Of a stretch of DNA of 64,000 bases, positions 1 to 12,524 are shown one piece after another (within the stretch, counting starts at the first letter, position 1; each line of letters starts with the position of its first letter). The DNA is from Berberis thunbergii (Eukaryota > Streptophyta > Magnoliopsida > Ranunculales > Berberidaceae). The position numbers were made by a program, and so were the translations under genes. Location of the stretch: positions 186,001 through 250,000 of the forward strand of contig QNQO01000456.1 in the NCBI GenBank assembly GCA_003290165.1, written 5' to 3'. The notes under the pieces are model-generated. The model did no database searches. It saw only the letters and a list, made by a program, of their open reading frames with translations, and was not told the origin of the DNA.

Positions 1-632
1 TACTTTATATCTATCGTAGTGAGTGCCCACAAAAACAATTTTCATCGATCAAGTTCTCATAACTTCTCACATTAAACGTATGCAACCATGCAACTTCTTC
101 ATAGAATATTGAGTTTTGGAGAAAGATGAAAAGAATTTTACATTAAGCCCTATTTTCCACCATTAATTTGGCTCCTCGTGTGCTTTCATATGTCTTTTGA
201 ATCTCGAAGCTGCCTGCTTGATAGTGTATGTTCACTCCTTTTTACTTAATGAGTGCTAAACTTTTTGTTTGTGGCCACCTAAACAGCGAAAGGTTTTATC
301 TCTAAGATCTTTTTTCTTCTAGCACCCTCAGGAGACTTGAACAGTTAGTTGTGTTTTCAACACCACCACAAGGAAGGCCTTACAATATTGATGCCCCATG
401 AGAGAAACGTCAACGACTAGTAAATTGTCTAGTTGCTCACAATACATGTGCATATCGTGGTTGTGCCTTTGGCACATAATTGCAAATATGTAGCTCAATA
501 ACACCGCAACTTGCTTGATTTCCAATGAGGATTTAAGAAAAAGGAAATCTTATCTAAACCCGCCGTTTGATGAGGAAACTCAATTACATGTGACAAGTTA
601 TTTTTTCTTTCAAATGATGATGGAACCCCATA
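1..632. other. Unassigned intergenic sequence
   Basis: No gene or repeat boundary is recognised here. A 65-codon open frame on the minus strand (328-525) has no family motif I can name, and the composition is ordinary AT-rich intergenic DNA. Confidence 0.3.
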
Positions 633-640
633 CTTCTAAG

Positions 641-1148
641 TAGGGGTGGGCAATGTCGGTTCGGTTTGGTTTTGAGCCCCAAACCGATTTCATTCGGTTT
701 GCCCAAAATCCAAACTAAAACCAAATTTTGTATTTGTAAACCGATGAATTCGGTTGAACCGAATTTCGGATCGGTTCGATTCGGTTGGGCCGAAATTTCA
801 GGCTCAAGCATTTGAAAGACTTTCATTAAAACATGTCCAATTTTTTTATAGGCCCAATTTTTTTACAAACCCAATCTTTAGCCTAAAATTGAAAACTTTG
901 AGAGAAGGGGGTGATTCAGTGCAACATGGTGTATTGCAGTGCATTTGTTGCACTAATCAAGTATTGACACCTACCTGTTATTTAGTTATTTATATATATA
1001 TATATATCTAATTAATCGGTCGGTTCAAAACCGTAAACCGATTTCGAACCGTTTATAATCGATTCGGTTTGGTTTTAATTATTTTCTTTCTACTCATATT
1101 TTGGTTCGGTCGGTTAACCGAATTTAAATCGATTTTTGCCCACCCTTA
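641..1148. mobile_element. Non-autonomous hAT element (MITE) rich in CCGAACCG motifs
   Basis: The ends are inverted repeats, TAGGGGTGGGCAA on the left and TTGCCCACCCTTA on the right, and the 508-bp body is flanked by a perfect 8-bp target duplication, cttctaag, at 633-640 and 1149-1156. An 8-bp duplication with TAGGG-type ends is the hAT signature. The body is packed with forward and inverted copies of a CGGTTCGGTTTGG-like motif and holds a (TA)n tract near 990-1005. It has no coding capacity; short frames through it are incidental. A relative lies at 17328-17672. Confidence 0.8.
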
Positions 1149-1202
1149 CTTCTAAGGGTATTTCGGTTATTTAGTTATTAATTTGCTAAAGGTTCTTAGT
1201 AA

Positions 1203-1491
1203 GGCTCTGCTTAGTACACGGTAAAGTAATGATTTTGTATTCTTTTACGGGCGGTTACACAAATATAGGCGTTTGGTATGATTTGCAAAAAACTGTTTAT
1301 GGAATTCAAATTTCATGCCTCCGTATCTTGTAGTTAAGTGGTCCTGCAAATATTTACGGGTTAAAATCTCCTGTAAAACTTTGCAAGTCTCACTCTTTCC
1401 TTCAACTTCTACTTAGACAGTCCAACTTTATAAGGAAACAAGTTTTTTTAGAACTCTTAGCTTGTGTGGAAACTATATATGTACATCGGTA

Positions 1492-1542
<51 letters not shown>

Positions 1543-1795
1543 GAACCTTTTTATAAGAATAATGAATAATAGTAGGGGGAAGAATGAGTTAATTAGAATT
1601 GTTTTTCAATTTTTATGTAGTTGGTGTTTGCGTAAATGCAATATCCATGCCAACCAAGTAAACATTGGGTGTATGCATTTTTTTTCATTAATTGTTACCA
1701 AGCAATTGTAAAGCAATACATTGCAAATTAATGCATATGCAAACTAATGCAAAATTTTGCAGAATGCAAAGTTTTACGGTGAACCAAGCGGAGCC
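1203..1795. mobile_element. Tourist-like (PIF/Harbinger) MITE
   Basis: Imperfect terminal inverted repeats of about 25 bp, GGCTCTGCTTAGTACACGG at the left and the inverse of GGCTCCGCTTGGTTCACCG at the right, are bordered by TAA at 1200-1202 and 1796-1798. A 3-bp TAA duplication and a GGC(T)CYG(C/T)TTGGTTC end are typical of Tourist elements moved by PIF/Harbinger transposases. An (ATT)n tract lies inside. No coding capacity. Confidence 0.65.
1492..1542. repeat. (ATT)n microsatellite
   Basis: About seventeen uninterrupted ATT units inside the Tourist-like element. It is translated as poly-Ile in one frame, which has no coding meaning. Confidence 0.95.
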
Positions 1796-2307
1796 TAAGT
1801 AACAAACTAATTCTAAAGTTATATTTCATCCCCAGAGGTATAAACATTGGGAAATCGTACACAATGTGAAGTTATCGAAGGAATCTAACATTTGAATCTC
1901 TGTTGAAGATGAAATACTATGGTGAAATTCCAACAAAAATAATCAACTAGAAATACTAGAGTTTTAAGATGTCTAGAATTCAAGATATAAATGAACTTTG
2001 ACATATTATTATGATAAAACGATACAATCAACCCCTTATTCTTTCAAATTGACTATAGTTGTGTCTATCTATTGGTTTAAAATAGAATAGATCAATCATT
2101 ATATCTCAACAAAATTACAATTTGTGTATAACATAATTAATGAAATTTTTGCAAGATGTGATATTCCTTTGCGTGTAGAGAGCAAAACTACATGTTATAA
2201 GGATTTGTTTTGGCCTTCCAGTTCTCAGTTTTGTTTTGATTTGGTTTTGTTTGCTTGCTACCATGGAAAGATATGAAGTAGAATAGAGATACCGATATGG
2301 CATCGAC

Positions 2308-2570
2308 TTTTTGACACCACCACTATTGCTGAAGCACATTACCACCATTTTTCTTTTTAATCTGCTGAAACACACCATCAATGTAAACCCCTCTCTCACC
2401 ACTGTTTCTTTTCTTCTTTGCCTTCTCTTCTCTCTTCATAGCAGTAACGGAGTAGCACCACCCTGTCCACTCCGCATTGTCGGCCACACCACCAGGCCAC
2501 ATCCCGCCACCGCCGGCCACACCACATCTCGCCACCACCGACCACACCACCCCGCCACCGCCTTTCCTCT
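2308..2570 (+). repeat. Diverged dispersed repeat, copy 1 (GACTTTTTGACA... GCTGAAGCACA family)
   Basis: Starts with GACTTTTTGACACC, then GCTGAAGCACA and TGCTGAAACACACCA, followed by a CCACC-rich stretch. The same order of motifs occurs at 14932-15287 and 16512-17290, so this is a dispersed repeat and not a gene. The CCACC-rich stretch gives a spurious His/Pro-rich frame on the plus strand. Confidence 0.55.
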
Positions 2571-2758
2571 TTTGTATGTGATATTTTTACGTTTTAAGGA
2601 AGTGAGAGAGAATTTGTTGATTACTTTATGTTACCTCTCTTACCCTTTAGCTTACTTAACCATAGAAAAATTAAAACTACCTCATTAGGGAACCCCAAAC
2701 TTAATTGGGTTTTTTCATCAAGTGATGGATTTAGATAAGATTTCCCTAAAAATAGATG

Positions 2759-2790
<32 letters not shown>
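2759..2790. repeat. (AAT)n microsatellite
   Basis: Run of about ten AAT units ending in AAATAAATA. Confidence 0.9.
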
Positions 2791-2793
<3 letters not shown>

Positions 2794-3189
2794 TAGAGTT
2801 TAGTTTGTTGCTCCTAGCCTGCACTAGGTCCAACAAATTCTGCATCTTGTTGTTGGAGTGTTTGGATCCAGTGGACTTCTCGAGTGTAGTAATTTGGTAC
2901 ATGTTGATATTGGATTGTGGTAATCACAAATGAGCACATCCATGAGTAAAGACCTCGAAGAAACAAAAGGCTAAACAACGAGAGATTGTGGACCTAGAAC
3001 TAGGCTCGACTTCGATCTAGGTTGTGATTAACATCTTGAAAACGTAACTCCCTCTATGTAATTTTAGTAGTTTTTTCTCTTTCCTTCCTCTTCATGCAGA
3101 AAAATGCTCTCCCTTTCCATGATTTTTTTTTTGCTGCTTGGGCATTTTGCTCTTTGCGTCATTGTCTAATAAGATCATGAAATATGTTA

Positions 3190-3282
3190 TCCTAGCCTGG
3201 TTGGATGGTTAAAGCTGTGGTGGTTTAATCCCCACGTCTTAAATTCTATACCCACCAACGACTTGCCTTTCAAAAAAAAAAT
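3190..3282 (+). mobile_element. Possible degenerate tRNA-derived SINE
   Basis: TAGCCTGGTTGGATGGTTAA resembles an A box; about 45 bases on, TTAAATTCTATACCC could be a decayed B box; an A-run follows at about 3270-3280. No clear target duplication was found, so this is tentative. Confidence 0.3.
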
Positions 3283-4270
3283 TTGGAGGGAGCAAAAAAA
3301 TTTCTCCAGTTCCACTAACTCTCTCTTCTTCCTATCATACCCTCCATTCCTTCTCACTTTGTTCACACTCGCTCACCTCACCTCCTAGGACCTTATTTTC
3401 CATTTTTGGGCTTGTTGGGCTTCTTCACCAGCCCAATTCCCCTCCTGTGTTTATTTGTCCATTCTCTCCTTCTTTGTACACCCTCTTTACTATTTCTACT
3501 CACCCGCAAGCTTTTCTCTCCATCCATGCCTGTTCCTTTTACCTTCAAGTTGAAGAAAAAATTGAAAGTAAAGGCTTTTCCAAACCTTCTTCGGTTCACA
3601 AATAATTCTGTGCTCTACATTCCTATTGGTAGTGTTCTCAGTTTGTGTTCTAAAAGCACATTATCTCTTTGGGTACTCATGATTTTTTGCAGGAAGGAGA
3701 GAATTGCTTAAATTATAATGTAGTCATTTTTTGATCTTTTATTGCATACCTGGTTTCCAACATTCCAACAGCTTCACAGCTTATGTTACAAGAAAATACT
3801 TGTCCCATTTGGGAGCAAGACACCAGTTGTTACATTGTTTCTTTATCCAAATGATACTATACTCATACTTCTGGTAGCCAAAGGGCATTTAAAGGTCCAA
3901 ATATCACATCGAGCTAAGATATGGAACCAATCTAAATACAATATCAAAGGCAAATCCAACATCCAACCGTGTATGAAGTGAGACTGATAAATATAGATTC
4001 AAAAGCAAGGGTCTGAACTTCAAGATCTAGTAAACAGGTTATATTAGATGTTACTGTCGATTTTTTTTCTGTAGCAGAAAGCACCTCTGTATCAGAAAAG
4101 CTGTAGATGTTATTTAGGATATTATCCTATATACTGAAAAGGGACGCTTAACAAGAAAACATAAAACACCTAGATTAGAGATACTTCCATAGACCTTGAT
4201 TAGCTTCTAATACATAACATCCAATAGAAAGTGGTCAGCTAGTGTTAGCATCTTTGTGATGTCAAGGAGT
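3283..4270. other. Intergenic sequence downstream of NCL gene 1
   Basis: No recognised gene. Plus-strand frames at 3406-3711 and 3742-3981 have no family motifs. The part next to 4270 should contain the 3' untranslated region of the minus-strand gene ending at 4271. Confidence 0.35.
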
Positions 4271-7200
4271 TTATGACCAGCCAAAAATATAGTCGAGCAC
4301 GTATACCAGCACTAGGGATAATGGATAGAGAACATATGCAATAGAACACGTCCAAAGTGGAAATGTTGTGCGTAAACTACCAAAGACACCCATCACAATG
4401 CAGACAATAAGAATGATCAGAACCTCAGCTGAGAAGTCCCAGGTTAAGTGCCTCACATAAACAAGGGCTAAGAAGACAGCTAGGCAAAGAAGATTGTTCA
4501 TGGTCGCTGCCCCATATATCTGCAGCAAATTATTCCGAGTCATTATTATTAGCAAAAAATAAAAAAGATAAAAAATGGCTAGTCAGTATTGATTTTGAAT
4601 CTCTTAAGAAATCTTTTCAAATAGTTTTAGTATCTCACAAGAAACAATGGCAAAGAGTACATGACTGGCAAACTTTTTCAAGACAGACACCAAATTGTAG
4701 CCTATGAACTCAGAAAGGACTGAAAGTGGCAAGAATATTTCAACATAATCCTTGTTGAATAAATGTGAGACTAGGGTACTGATGAGGTTGAAGTTACTAT
4801 ATGATATTTTCAACAAGCAAACCGAGAAAGGTTTTGCATTGATTAAATTAACTGAAATACATAATCAATAATATAAAACTCGTTCGTATATTCATGCCTA
4901 ATGTTGCTTTTGTGGTGTACCTTAGTAATCATACAGCTTTTGGATTTTAACCTGCATGAGTTTCTTGTTTGATTTTTGTTGACCTTTGCTAACTAAATAT
5001 GACCTGCATAAGTTCTGTTTATTGTGTTATCATTGACTGTCGAGTTTTTCTGACCAGTTTAACATTTCATTGCATTTCCTATTACGAAGGCTGTTCAAGC
5101 CTCTAATGCTCCAGAAACAAGAGGAAACTCCTCGACCCTCATTCTTTCTTCCCCGCTCTCATCCATTCCCTTTGACCAAATGAACCATCCACTCTCTAGT
5201 CTGTACACCTTTGCTATGAGTGTTTCCCTTGGGCTACCCTGAGGGTTCCTGATTCAGGCCTCTCTTTCTGCTAAATTCTTGATCATCTTTTCTGATAATA
5301 TCAACTTCAATACCATGGTGTCTCATATGATGGATTAGATCAAATATGTGGGGGTGGGTGTTGGGGTTAAGAGGCTTCGAAGTATCACAATTGTGATAAC
5401 GAATGAAGAGCTGTGGAAAGAATATTACAAAAGCAGGACTGTTTAAGCCACATCATAGGAGTAAACAAGATAACAGTTGGGTTTCTGTCAGTTAAATATC
5501 AAAAACAGTATTCACAAAGACAGTGATAAACTTAATACTATTAACTAATTATTCAAAGAAATGAGTATGCACAACAGAAAATAATGAGAGTAAAACTGAC
5601 TTTCAAACAAAACCAAACTGGCCATTGAACTAGTCAAGAGCTCTTACTCCTCACGGGAATAGTTCAAATAATTAGTATACCAGTGATTATGAGGGCGTTT
5701 GTTTTTTTAAGCGTTTAGAAGTTTTGAACAAGGTTTTGAATGAACTGTTTGTTTTGCTTCTGAATGGGCTGTTGATTAAAAGCTGTAAAATTAAAAAGGT
5801 GTTTGTTTTTAGGTGTTGAATGAGAACTGTTTGACAATTTTGCTCCACTCAGCTGAAATTTTTTTAACATAAATATTATGCTTAAAATCATACCCAATAA
5901 TTATTCAAATCCTAGAAAATGTTACAATATCTTTCATTACAAAAATGTAGAAATATGATCAAGTATATTTAAAAAAAAAATTTATCAAACCAAATTTCTT
6001 ACTAATGTACATGAGAGGGGGAGTTTGAGAGATGAAGAAAAACTTGAAAATGCAGAGAAAGGAGATAAGTTTATTACCGAGTCCTTGAGAAGGTAGATAG
6101 AACCACAATGCTTGGTGTAGAGAAAGAATGTGTGCCATCAAAATTTAGCCCTACTTATTTTTAAAAAGATGAAAACAACAATTGTCATTAACAAAATAAT
6201 GTTAGGGTTATTATTGGAATAATTTTTTATTCAGCACTCAGTGCTAAGTGATCAGCACCTCCCTGTTACTTACTCCAATCAGAAGTAGAACTTCTAATCA
6301 TAATTAAAAACAATCACTCTAAACAAGGTGGTCCACTTCTTATTAAGACTTCTGACTATAAACAATTCAAGGAATACTCTGAAAGTAATAGTTTAACTTC
6401 TATATCAAAAGTTTTGGAAATGCTACACTGTAAGAATAATAAGGTGTCCATAACTTCGGATGAATTTTCAGTTGGGAGGACAGTGTATGTATGGTTGGAG
6501 GGGCTGGGGCAGATGTATAGTGAGCACTAGGTCTATCAGGAAGTGTGAAATCTTAAGATGCAAGTTTATCTGAGTTAAAACTCGGGGAAAGAACTTGCAT
6601 AATTTTGTAGAGGCCGCTTCACAGCTTCATGCTGTCAACATGCCTTATGTTGTTGTAATGATTTGAAGGTCACATAGCTTAGGTGGATTTGTGATTAAAC
6701 CCTATTTGCTATATTGAAAACGAAAAGTTTACAAGAAAAGATTAATCCTCTTTCTTTTGATTATATTAGTTTACTCCCGAGTCTTTATGCCGGTTAGAAA
6801 AGCACATAATGAGAGAAAAGAAAAAAGAAAAGTGAATGACTGTATAACATGAAAAGGCGGAAACAAACCTCAGAGAAAGTCAACGAAGCAGTTCTCTGTT
6901 TTTTTCGACTAGCAAAAATAATGGCTGACACTGCTTCACTCGAGTTAGTAGCCAACGGAAGTACAATAAATGAGATGAAGAAGGAAGGTATACTCGTAGC
7001 ACTAGAGAAATTATCAACAGCGTCAACTAGGGGATCTGCGAATGCTGCTGCAACAGCAGTTCCCAGTATCAGCATTAGTACAGCTTTAATGGTGGTCCAC
7101 TTTGGATCTTGAATGCTCTCTGCGCCATCATCCCCATGATTTCCCAAGAGATCATGTTCTTTTTTTGTTTGCTGCATAACACAGTTTTACATGTCACTTC

Positions 7201-10200
7201 ACTTTTAGGATTGGAGAAAACAACGGGAAAAATTACCTGGTGGTACTCATGCATAAACTTAGCACTCTCAGCACCTGCATTAGAAGCTACTGTACGCTTA
7301 GCCTCTCTGAGCCATTTTGAAATTCCAACGACAAACTCTTCCTCATCAACAAATGAATCACCAGAAGTATCAAAATCTTTCAGTACTTTGGCGACAGCAT
7401 CTTCCTGATCCAAATCAATCTCTTCAAAACGGATTCCAAGAACAAGTGCTCTTAGCTCTGCAGGAGACAAACGTTCATCTGAATTCTCATCGATTGCCTT
7501 GAATAACCTATCATTAATCAAAGAGAGAGTGATGATTTTTTATTTATTTTTTTATTTTTTACTATCAAATCTAAGAGTTTTGGTCATCACAAAAACTAAC
7601 TTTCTTATGACATCTGTATTAGGTTCACCATCATCTGTGAAGAGCCTTCCCAGAGCATGCTGTTTCAAATGTTTCAAGATTCCTGACATTATAAGCTTGT
7701 GCTTTGCAAATGCCAGTTTTCTCTCCTGAATCCAGGGCTGGAAAACCTGAATTTGTAACAGAACAAATATCAACATCAATAAAGGTATTCAACCCAGAAA
7801 ACAACGGATCTAACTTAATATGCAAGTAGTTATTCAATGATCGAAAAGTAGGTATAATTACTTCTAACAAAAGACCAACAAAATCCCACTTGTTGCACGC
7901 TGCCTTTTAATTATTATAGAGCTCCCCATGAACAAAAAGAGTCCGGTTTTTTATAGTGTTGACTGTCAAGAGCATATTTTGCTAACTTTCCAAGTTCAAA
8001 GTCCTTACATGCGTAAACGGTAAATCAAGTACCACCAATGCTTTTGCAGAAAAGTTATTCAGGATACCATAGTGCAGCGTGATGATCTCATGATCATGCA
8101 AAAACAAGCACAGAGATAAGTGAAACTGAAGTGCATGCAGGGTCTAATGAATTTGTTTCCCTGAGATCTACACCCGATATTGGTTTACAGACTTCGTCCA
8201 TTGCAGCATCTGAGGGGTTCCATCTGCTGGAGAAAGACATTGTGTCACCATGATTGAGGACATCACTTATTACCAAAAACTCCCCCTCTATCGAATGCAA
8301 TGATGAAACTATATCTGCAGCTCGAGCTGGATGACGTACTGAAATCTAGACACCTGGGAAAGAAGATGGACCCAGGAATCTTTTTTCCTTTTTGACCTTT
8401 GTACTCCTCAACTATCTACCAGGCAAAAAAATCTCTCCATGTTAACAAAGCCTGCATTGTAACCAAGCATTGCCCATTGGCGTGCCTTCTTCTAAAGAAA
8501 CACAAGTGTCGATAGGCTTAAAAACAAGTCTATCCTCTTCTGGGTTTCAATTTAGTTGAACATTCTCTTCTTGTTGAATGAGCATCCTAAGACATGGGAA
8601 AAATTGCACTTTTTTTTATGTGCAAGTGCCAACTAGCACCGATCACTACTTTACTTGAAACACAAACAAATATAAGAGAAGTTCTAACACTGATTCCCAA
8701 CACAGGTTTCATAGAAGGCATTGTGGATTTAAAAAAAAAAATTTAGACGATTGAAAGAGTATAGTATACGTTCTCCACAAATAAATATATTCTCATAATG
8801 CTAGACGCTCAGTGCCTAAGGAGAAAAGAGTCATTAGAAAGTAGAAACTAGAAACACTTGCAAAAATTGACAGTCTAAAGGAAATTGAGCTAAAAGGTGT
8901 AGAAAACTAGATATGAAATATAACACAACTTCAACCCCTAATAGACGTTGACATTCTTGGCTTTCTAAATCCATAATACACTATGCAAACACTTTTAAGG
9001 AACATCTTCGAAGTGTGTTCACCCAATTTAGGGGTTTCACCACATCAAGAAGAAAAAAATTCCAGAATGTGTTTCTACGACAATGAAGTATGAACCACAA
9101 CTATGTGGGACTGTAAACTTGTATAGATATCATATTTCGAAGCTTGAATTTGCAGTTTCTAAACATTGAGTTTTAAAGTAACAGGTTTTTCTACACACTA
9201 AAAACAAGTTTCAAAAAGTCCAGTTCAGATAAAAACGGAATTAAAATGAGATTGCATTTTTTTAAGGCTTCTTGAGATCATTCTCACTAGTGGATTTTTT
9301 CTCCATAAATTGTTTGACTGTTACCTTTCATCATATACTTAGCTTGTTTGATCCAAATGTTATCTCGTTGTTCATCAAGAAGAGGTTGTGCACCATTTAA
9401 AGTATGCAAAAGGTGACTAGGGATTCAGGTGGGAAGACTCAGGGTTAGGAAGCACCAATACTTCAAAAATTATATCGACCCGTATCTGGTGCCAATATGG
9501 TCCTGAACTTATCAGATACAATGCGGCCGGAATATGGTTTTATGACTCGGGTTATTGTAATTTGTAAGCGGTATGACATATGATGTGTTATGTGCAAGAG
9601 TTATTATGTTGTTTGGTATAACAAATGAATGATCAAATAACTTTGGTATTTGTTATTATTTGTGTTACTAACTTAATGTTTATGACTTTATGATTTATGA
9701 TGTTGATCATATTACTATATTTAAAATTTTAATATATACTTAAAATACCGTATCTTACCCGTAGCCACATCCTAAAATTTGCCGTATCATCATGTCCATA
9801 TCAGTACCCGTATCCGTGCAATCTAGACTTAGGGTGAACTCTTGGTACTCGAACACGGTCTCTCTCATGTTGGGGAAAGCAATAACAAGAGGGTCAAGGG
9901 AGTATATTTTGATTCTTGTGAGTAACACCAACCATCCATTGGTAACTTTTTCGTAATTATATAGTATATTCTGACAGTTCCATAGATTTTGCCCATTAGG
10001 AGTTTTCCTCATATCACTTGATTCTAGAATCTATATAAATGATTAAATTGCGGAATGGATGTGATTAATGCTTGCATATTTAGATTTTCTTACAATTAGT
10101 GGCTTTTCCACATATATGAATGGCTATTAAAAATAATAATGATAATAAATAAATTGTTGCTCAGATACCATGTGTTTACTCAATTAACATGATATATATA

Positions 10201-12524
10201 TAATTTTTTTTTTTTTTATTTATAAACAACAGCTGTGTTAAAAGTTATAATCAAACAAAATTTACTGACTGACTATAAAATGTTAAACAAACTACTTGAG
10301 CAATACATCATTACTTGAACATAGCTCTGTATGCATGACCTTATTTACACAGCAGTAATGAGATGGTGGTACTGAAAATTTACAAGAGCTTTCGTGTGTT
10401 GTGAAAACAAAATAAAAAATAAAAAATAAGCATACCACTTACTGGATTTTAAAGCATCTCTCACAAATGCAATACCTGATATATGCAGTATGAAAGAAGC
10501 AATGTAACTGCAGCAATAAGTGCAATTAAGACAACGACGCGTTTCCCTGCAGATGTATGGAAAATCTGTGGTAGTTGAACTATGACAAAAGGAATCACAG
10601 ATGCAGCCATTATCATTGCAGCATAGGTAGTCCAGATATCTGTACTGACTCCTGATCCTACAGATATAAAGATACCGTAAATTCGTATGTTATCCTGTAG
10701 TCATAAACTACAAGCATGTACTAATGAGTAATGACTTATACAGACATGTGATCAAACAATTTAAGTTCTTGAGAAAATGGTCTAGTTCTACATAAAGTTG
10801 CAGACATACTACAACTCAGCTGGAGCAATTATCAAATACACTATAATCACTGTCCTACTTCAGATATATGGGAAGAAATTTCCCAATGTTATAAGATCAA
10901 GCGCCATAACTTCAAACATAGTTGCCGCACCACGATGGAATTCTAATATTAATGGGCTTGATATCAAAAAGACAAACTACAAGTTTTCTTGTCACATGGC
11001 ATGTTCAACTATATAAGACTCACAATCCCTTACCTGTTAAGCTGAATCCTTTTGTATTCTTTTGATCTACTGCATGTGAATCCTCAAGATCACACTTTCC
11101 AACAATAATACATGATCCCCATAATAGCGTGAGCAACATGACAGTTGACCCAGCTAGCAAACCCATTCCAACTAGTACCTGAGATTGAGCAGTTTCTTTG
11201 CTTCCAGAAAGCCCAGATACTGTACAAACACAGGAAATGATATTAGGAGCCATAGCAACAATTTTTTACTGTGTACGGAAACTATTTGATGCATGATAAC
11301 TTGTCTAACCAAAAAGAAAACTATTTTCAAAGAACATGTAACAATGAATGTTGCCACAAAAACTGTTCCAATGTTTCTCCCTTCAAGTATGAGTCAGATT
11401 CACTATAAATCATAGTGAAACGATCATTTGGATTTAAAGATCTAAAATAGACAGCATTAGTAGCAGAACCTCCACCAATAGCTGCCTCCAGTCCTCGCAT
11501 CAATAATTGCTTATATCAGGTAACTGTTCACCACTGGTAATTATGCTCCTAAACATCACTCCTGCACTATATATGATTAAGAAGTTCCCCACCCAACCCC
11601 GTCACACACACCTCACTAAAGGAAATTTCAAAATTGCACTCCCACTAGAGGATGGAAAGGTCAAAATTTTACAGCCCAAGAGTCGCCAGGGCACAAATAT
11701 ACATCCAAAAATCATTCTCTTGCATCTCTTTCAGTTGCCACTCTCTATGGCAGCCCTCACAAATAATGGTCTCTGAATGGGATATTAATTCTATGAGTTA
11801 GACACCACCACTAAGGCAATCTTCTTGTCGCAAATCCACATTCCGTTCGATTTTGTGGTCACATGGAAATGTAAACTTAGGGATGTAAACCTCACTTAAG
11901 CATTTTGCTTTACATACTTTGTTTGGAGATGCTCTAACTAAATCATGAATGAGTAACACCAAAACAACCGAACTTACAGTTTGTCATCCATGCCTCAATT
12001 AGATGCAAAGATGGAATTCAACAAAAACATAAATAACCAAAAATGAAAATAAAACCTCAGCCCATAAAAATCAACAAATTTTTTTTTCAAAACACCCAAA
12101 AATAGAAAGCGCTACCTAGAATAAGCAGAGCATCAGGAAGGGCCCCAAGAACAGGGAGAAAGAGGCCACCAATAATACCAGGCCCCAAAATCTCCAACAA
12201 CATCTCACTTCCATTAGAGAGAAACGTAGCTGCCGTAAACATCAAATACCCATAAACCAAAATAAGAAACAAGTTCCCAAACACAGTTGTGGTGCAAGGG
12301 AGGAACCCATAGGTCTGTTCACAGCTCTCTGAGGAAAAAACCCACCCATTCTTGGGCAGAAGAAGAGGGAAAGAGTTGGTATAGTTGACAATGTTGATTC
12401 CATCAGAGAGGAGACCAATTTTTGAGTGAAAAGAAACTATGGGTCTACTTTGGGAGAGGTTTGTGAGGGTACCCAGAGTAAGAAACAGAGTGAGAAGTAA
12501 GTGTGGTATAGGCTTGGAATCCAT
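4271..12524 (-). CDS. NCL: NCL-type sodium/calcium exchanger-like protein with two EF-hands (gene 1)
   Basis: Endomembrane cation exchanger of the plant EF-hand NCX-like (NCL) family; members exchange Ca2+ for monovalent cations, and the EF-hands presumably sense cytosolic Ca2+. Seven exons with GT-AG borders join in frame: 12524-12116, 11219-11034, 10657-10476, 7746-7601, 7507-7237, 7171-6869 and 4519-4271, giving 581 aa, the usual family length. The ATG at 12524 is the first in frame and precedes a hydrophobic signal-like stretch. First alpha repeat: about residues 80-140 (GALPDALLILVSG). EF-hands: 314-325 (DENSDERLSPAE) and 354-365 (DTSGDSFVDEEE), ligand positions intact. Second alpha repeat: about 470-505 (PLATNSSEAVSA); the protein ends FGWS. 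A TATTTAT about 60 bp upstream of the ATG could be a TATA box. Introns 3 (2.7 kb) and 6 (2.3 kb) are unusually long. No lesion is seen, so it looks functional. Family assignment is firm; transport specificity is inferred. Confidence 0.93.
5693..6331. mobile_element. Possible MITE in intron 6 of NCL gene 1
   Basis: Left part GGGCGTTTGTTTTTTTAAGC and right part ...AACAAGGTGG look like weak inverted ends, and both arms contain TAGAAGTT. No convincing target duplication was found, so class and limits are uncertain. Confidence 0.3.
7747..10475 (-). other. Intron 3 of NCL gene 1 (2.7 kb), content unassigned
   Basis: Bounded by a GT donor (CAG|GTATTG on the minus strand) and a TTCAG acceptor. It holds no element I can delimit. 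A minus-strand open stretch at 8094-8300 has protein-like composition (HSIEGEFLVISDVLNHGDT) and continues upstream without a stop for at least a dozen codons, but I do not recognise it; it could be a captured or decayed gene fragment. Confidence 0.5.

Noticed and set aside
2311..2688. Plus-strand Pro/His-rich frame of 125 codons
   Set aside because: It lies in a dispersed repeat with copies elsewhere in the window, and the CCACC-rich sequence explains the composition.
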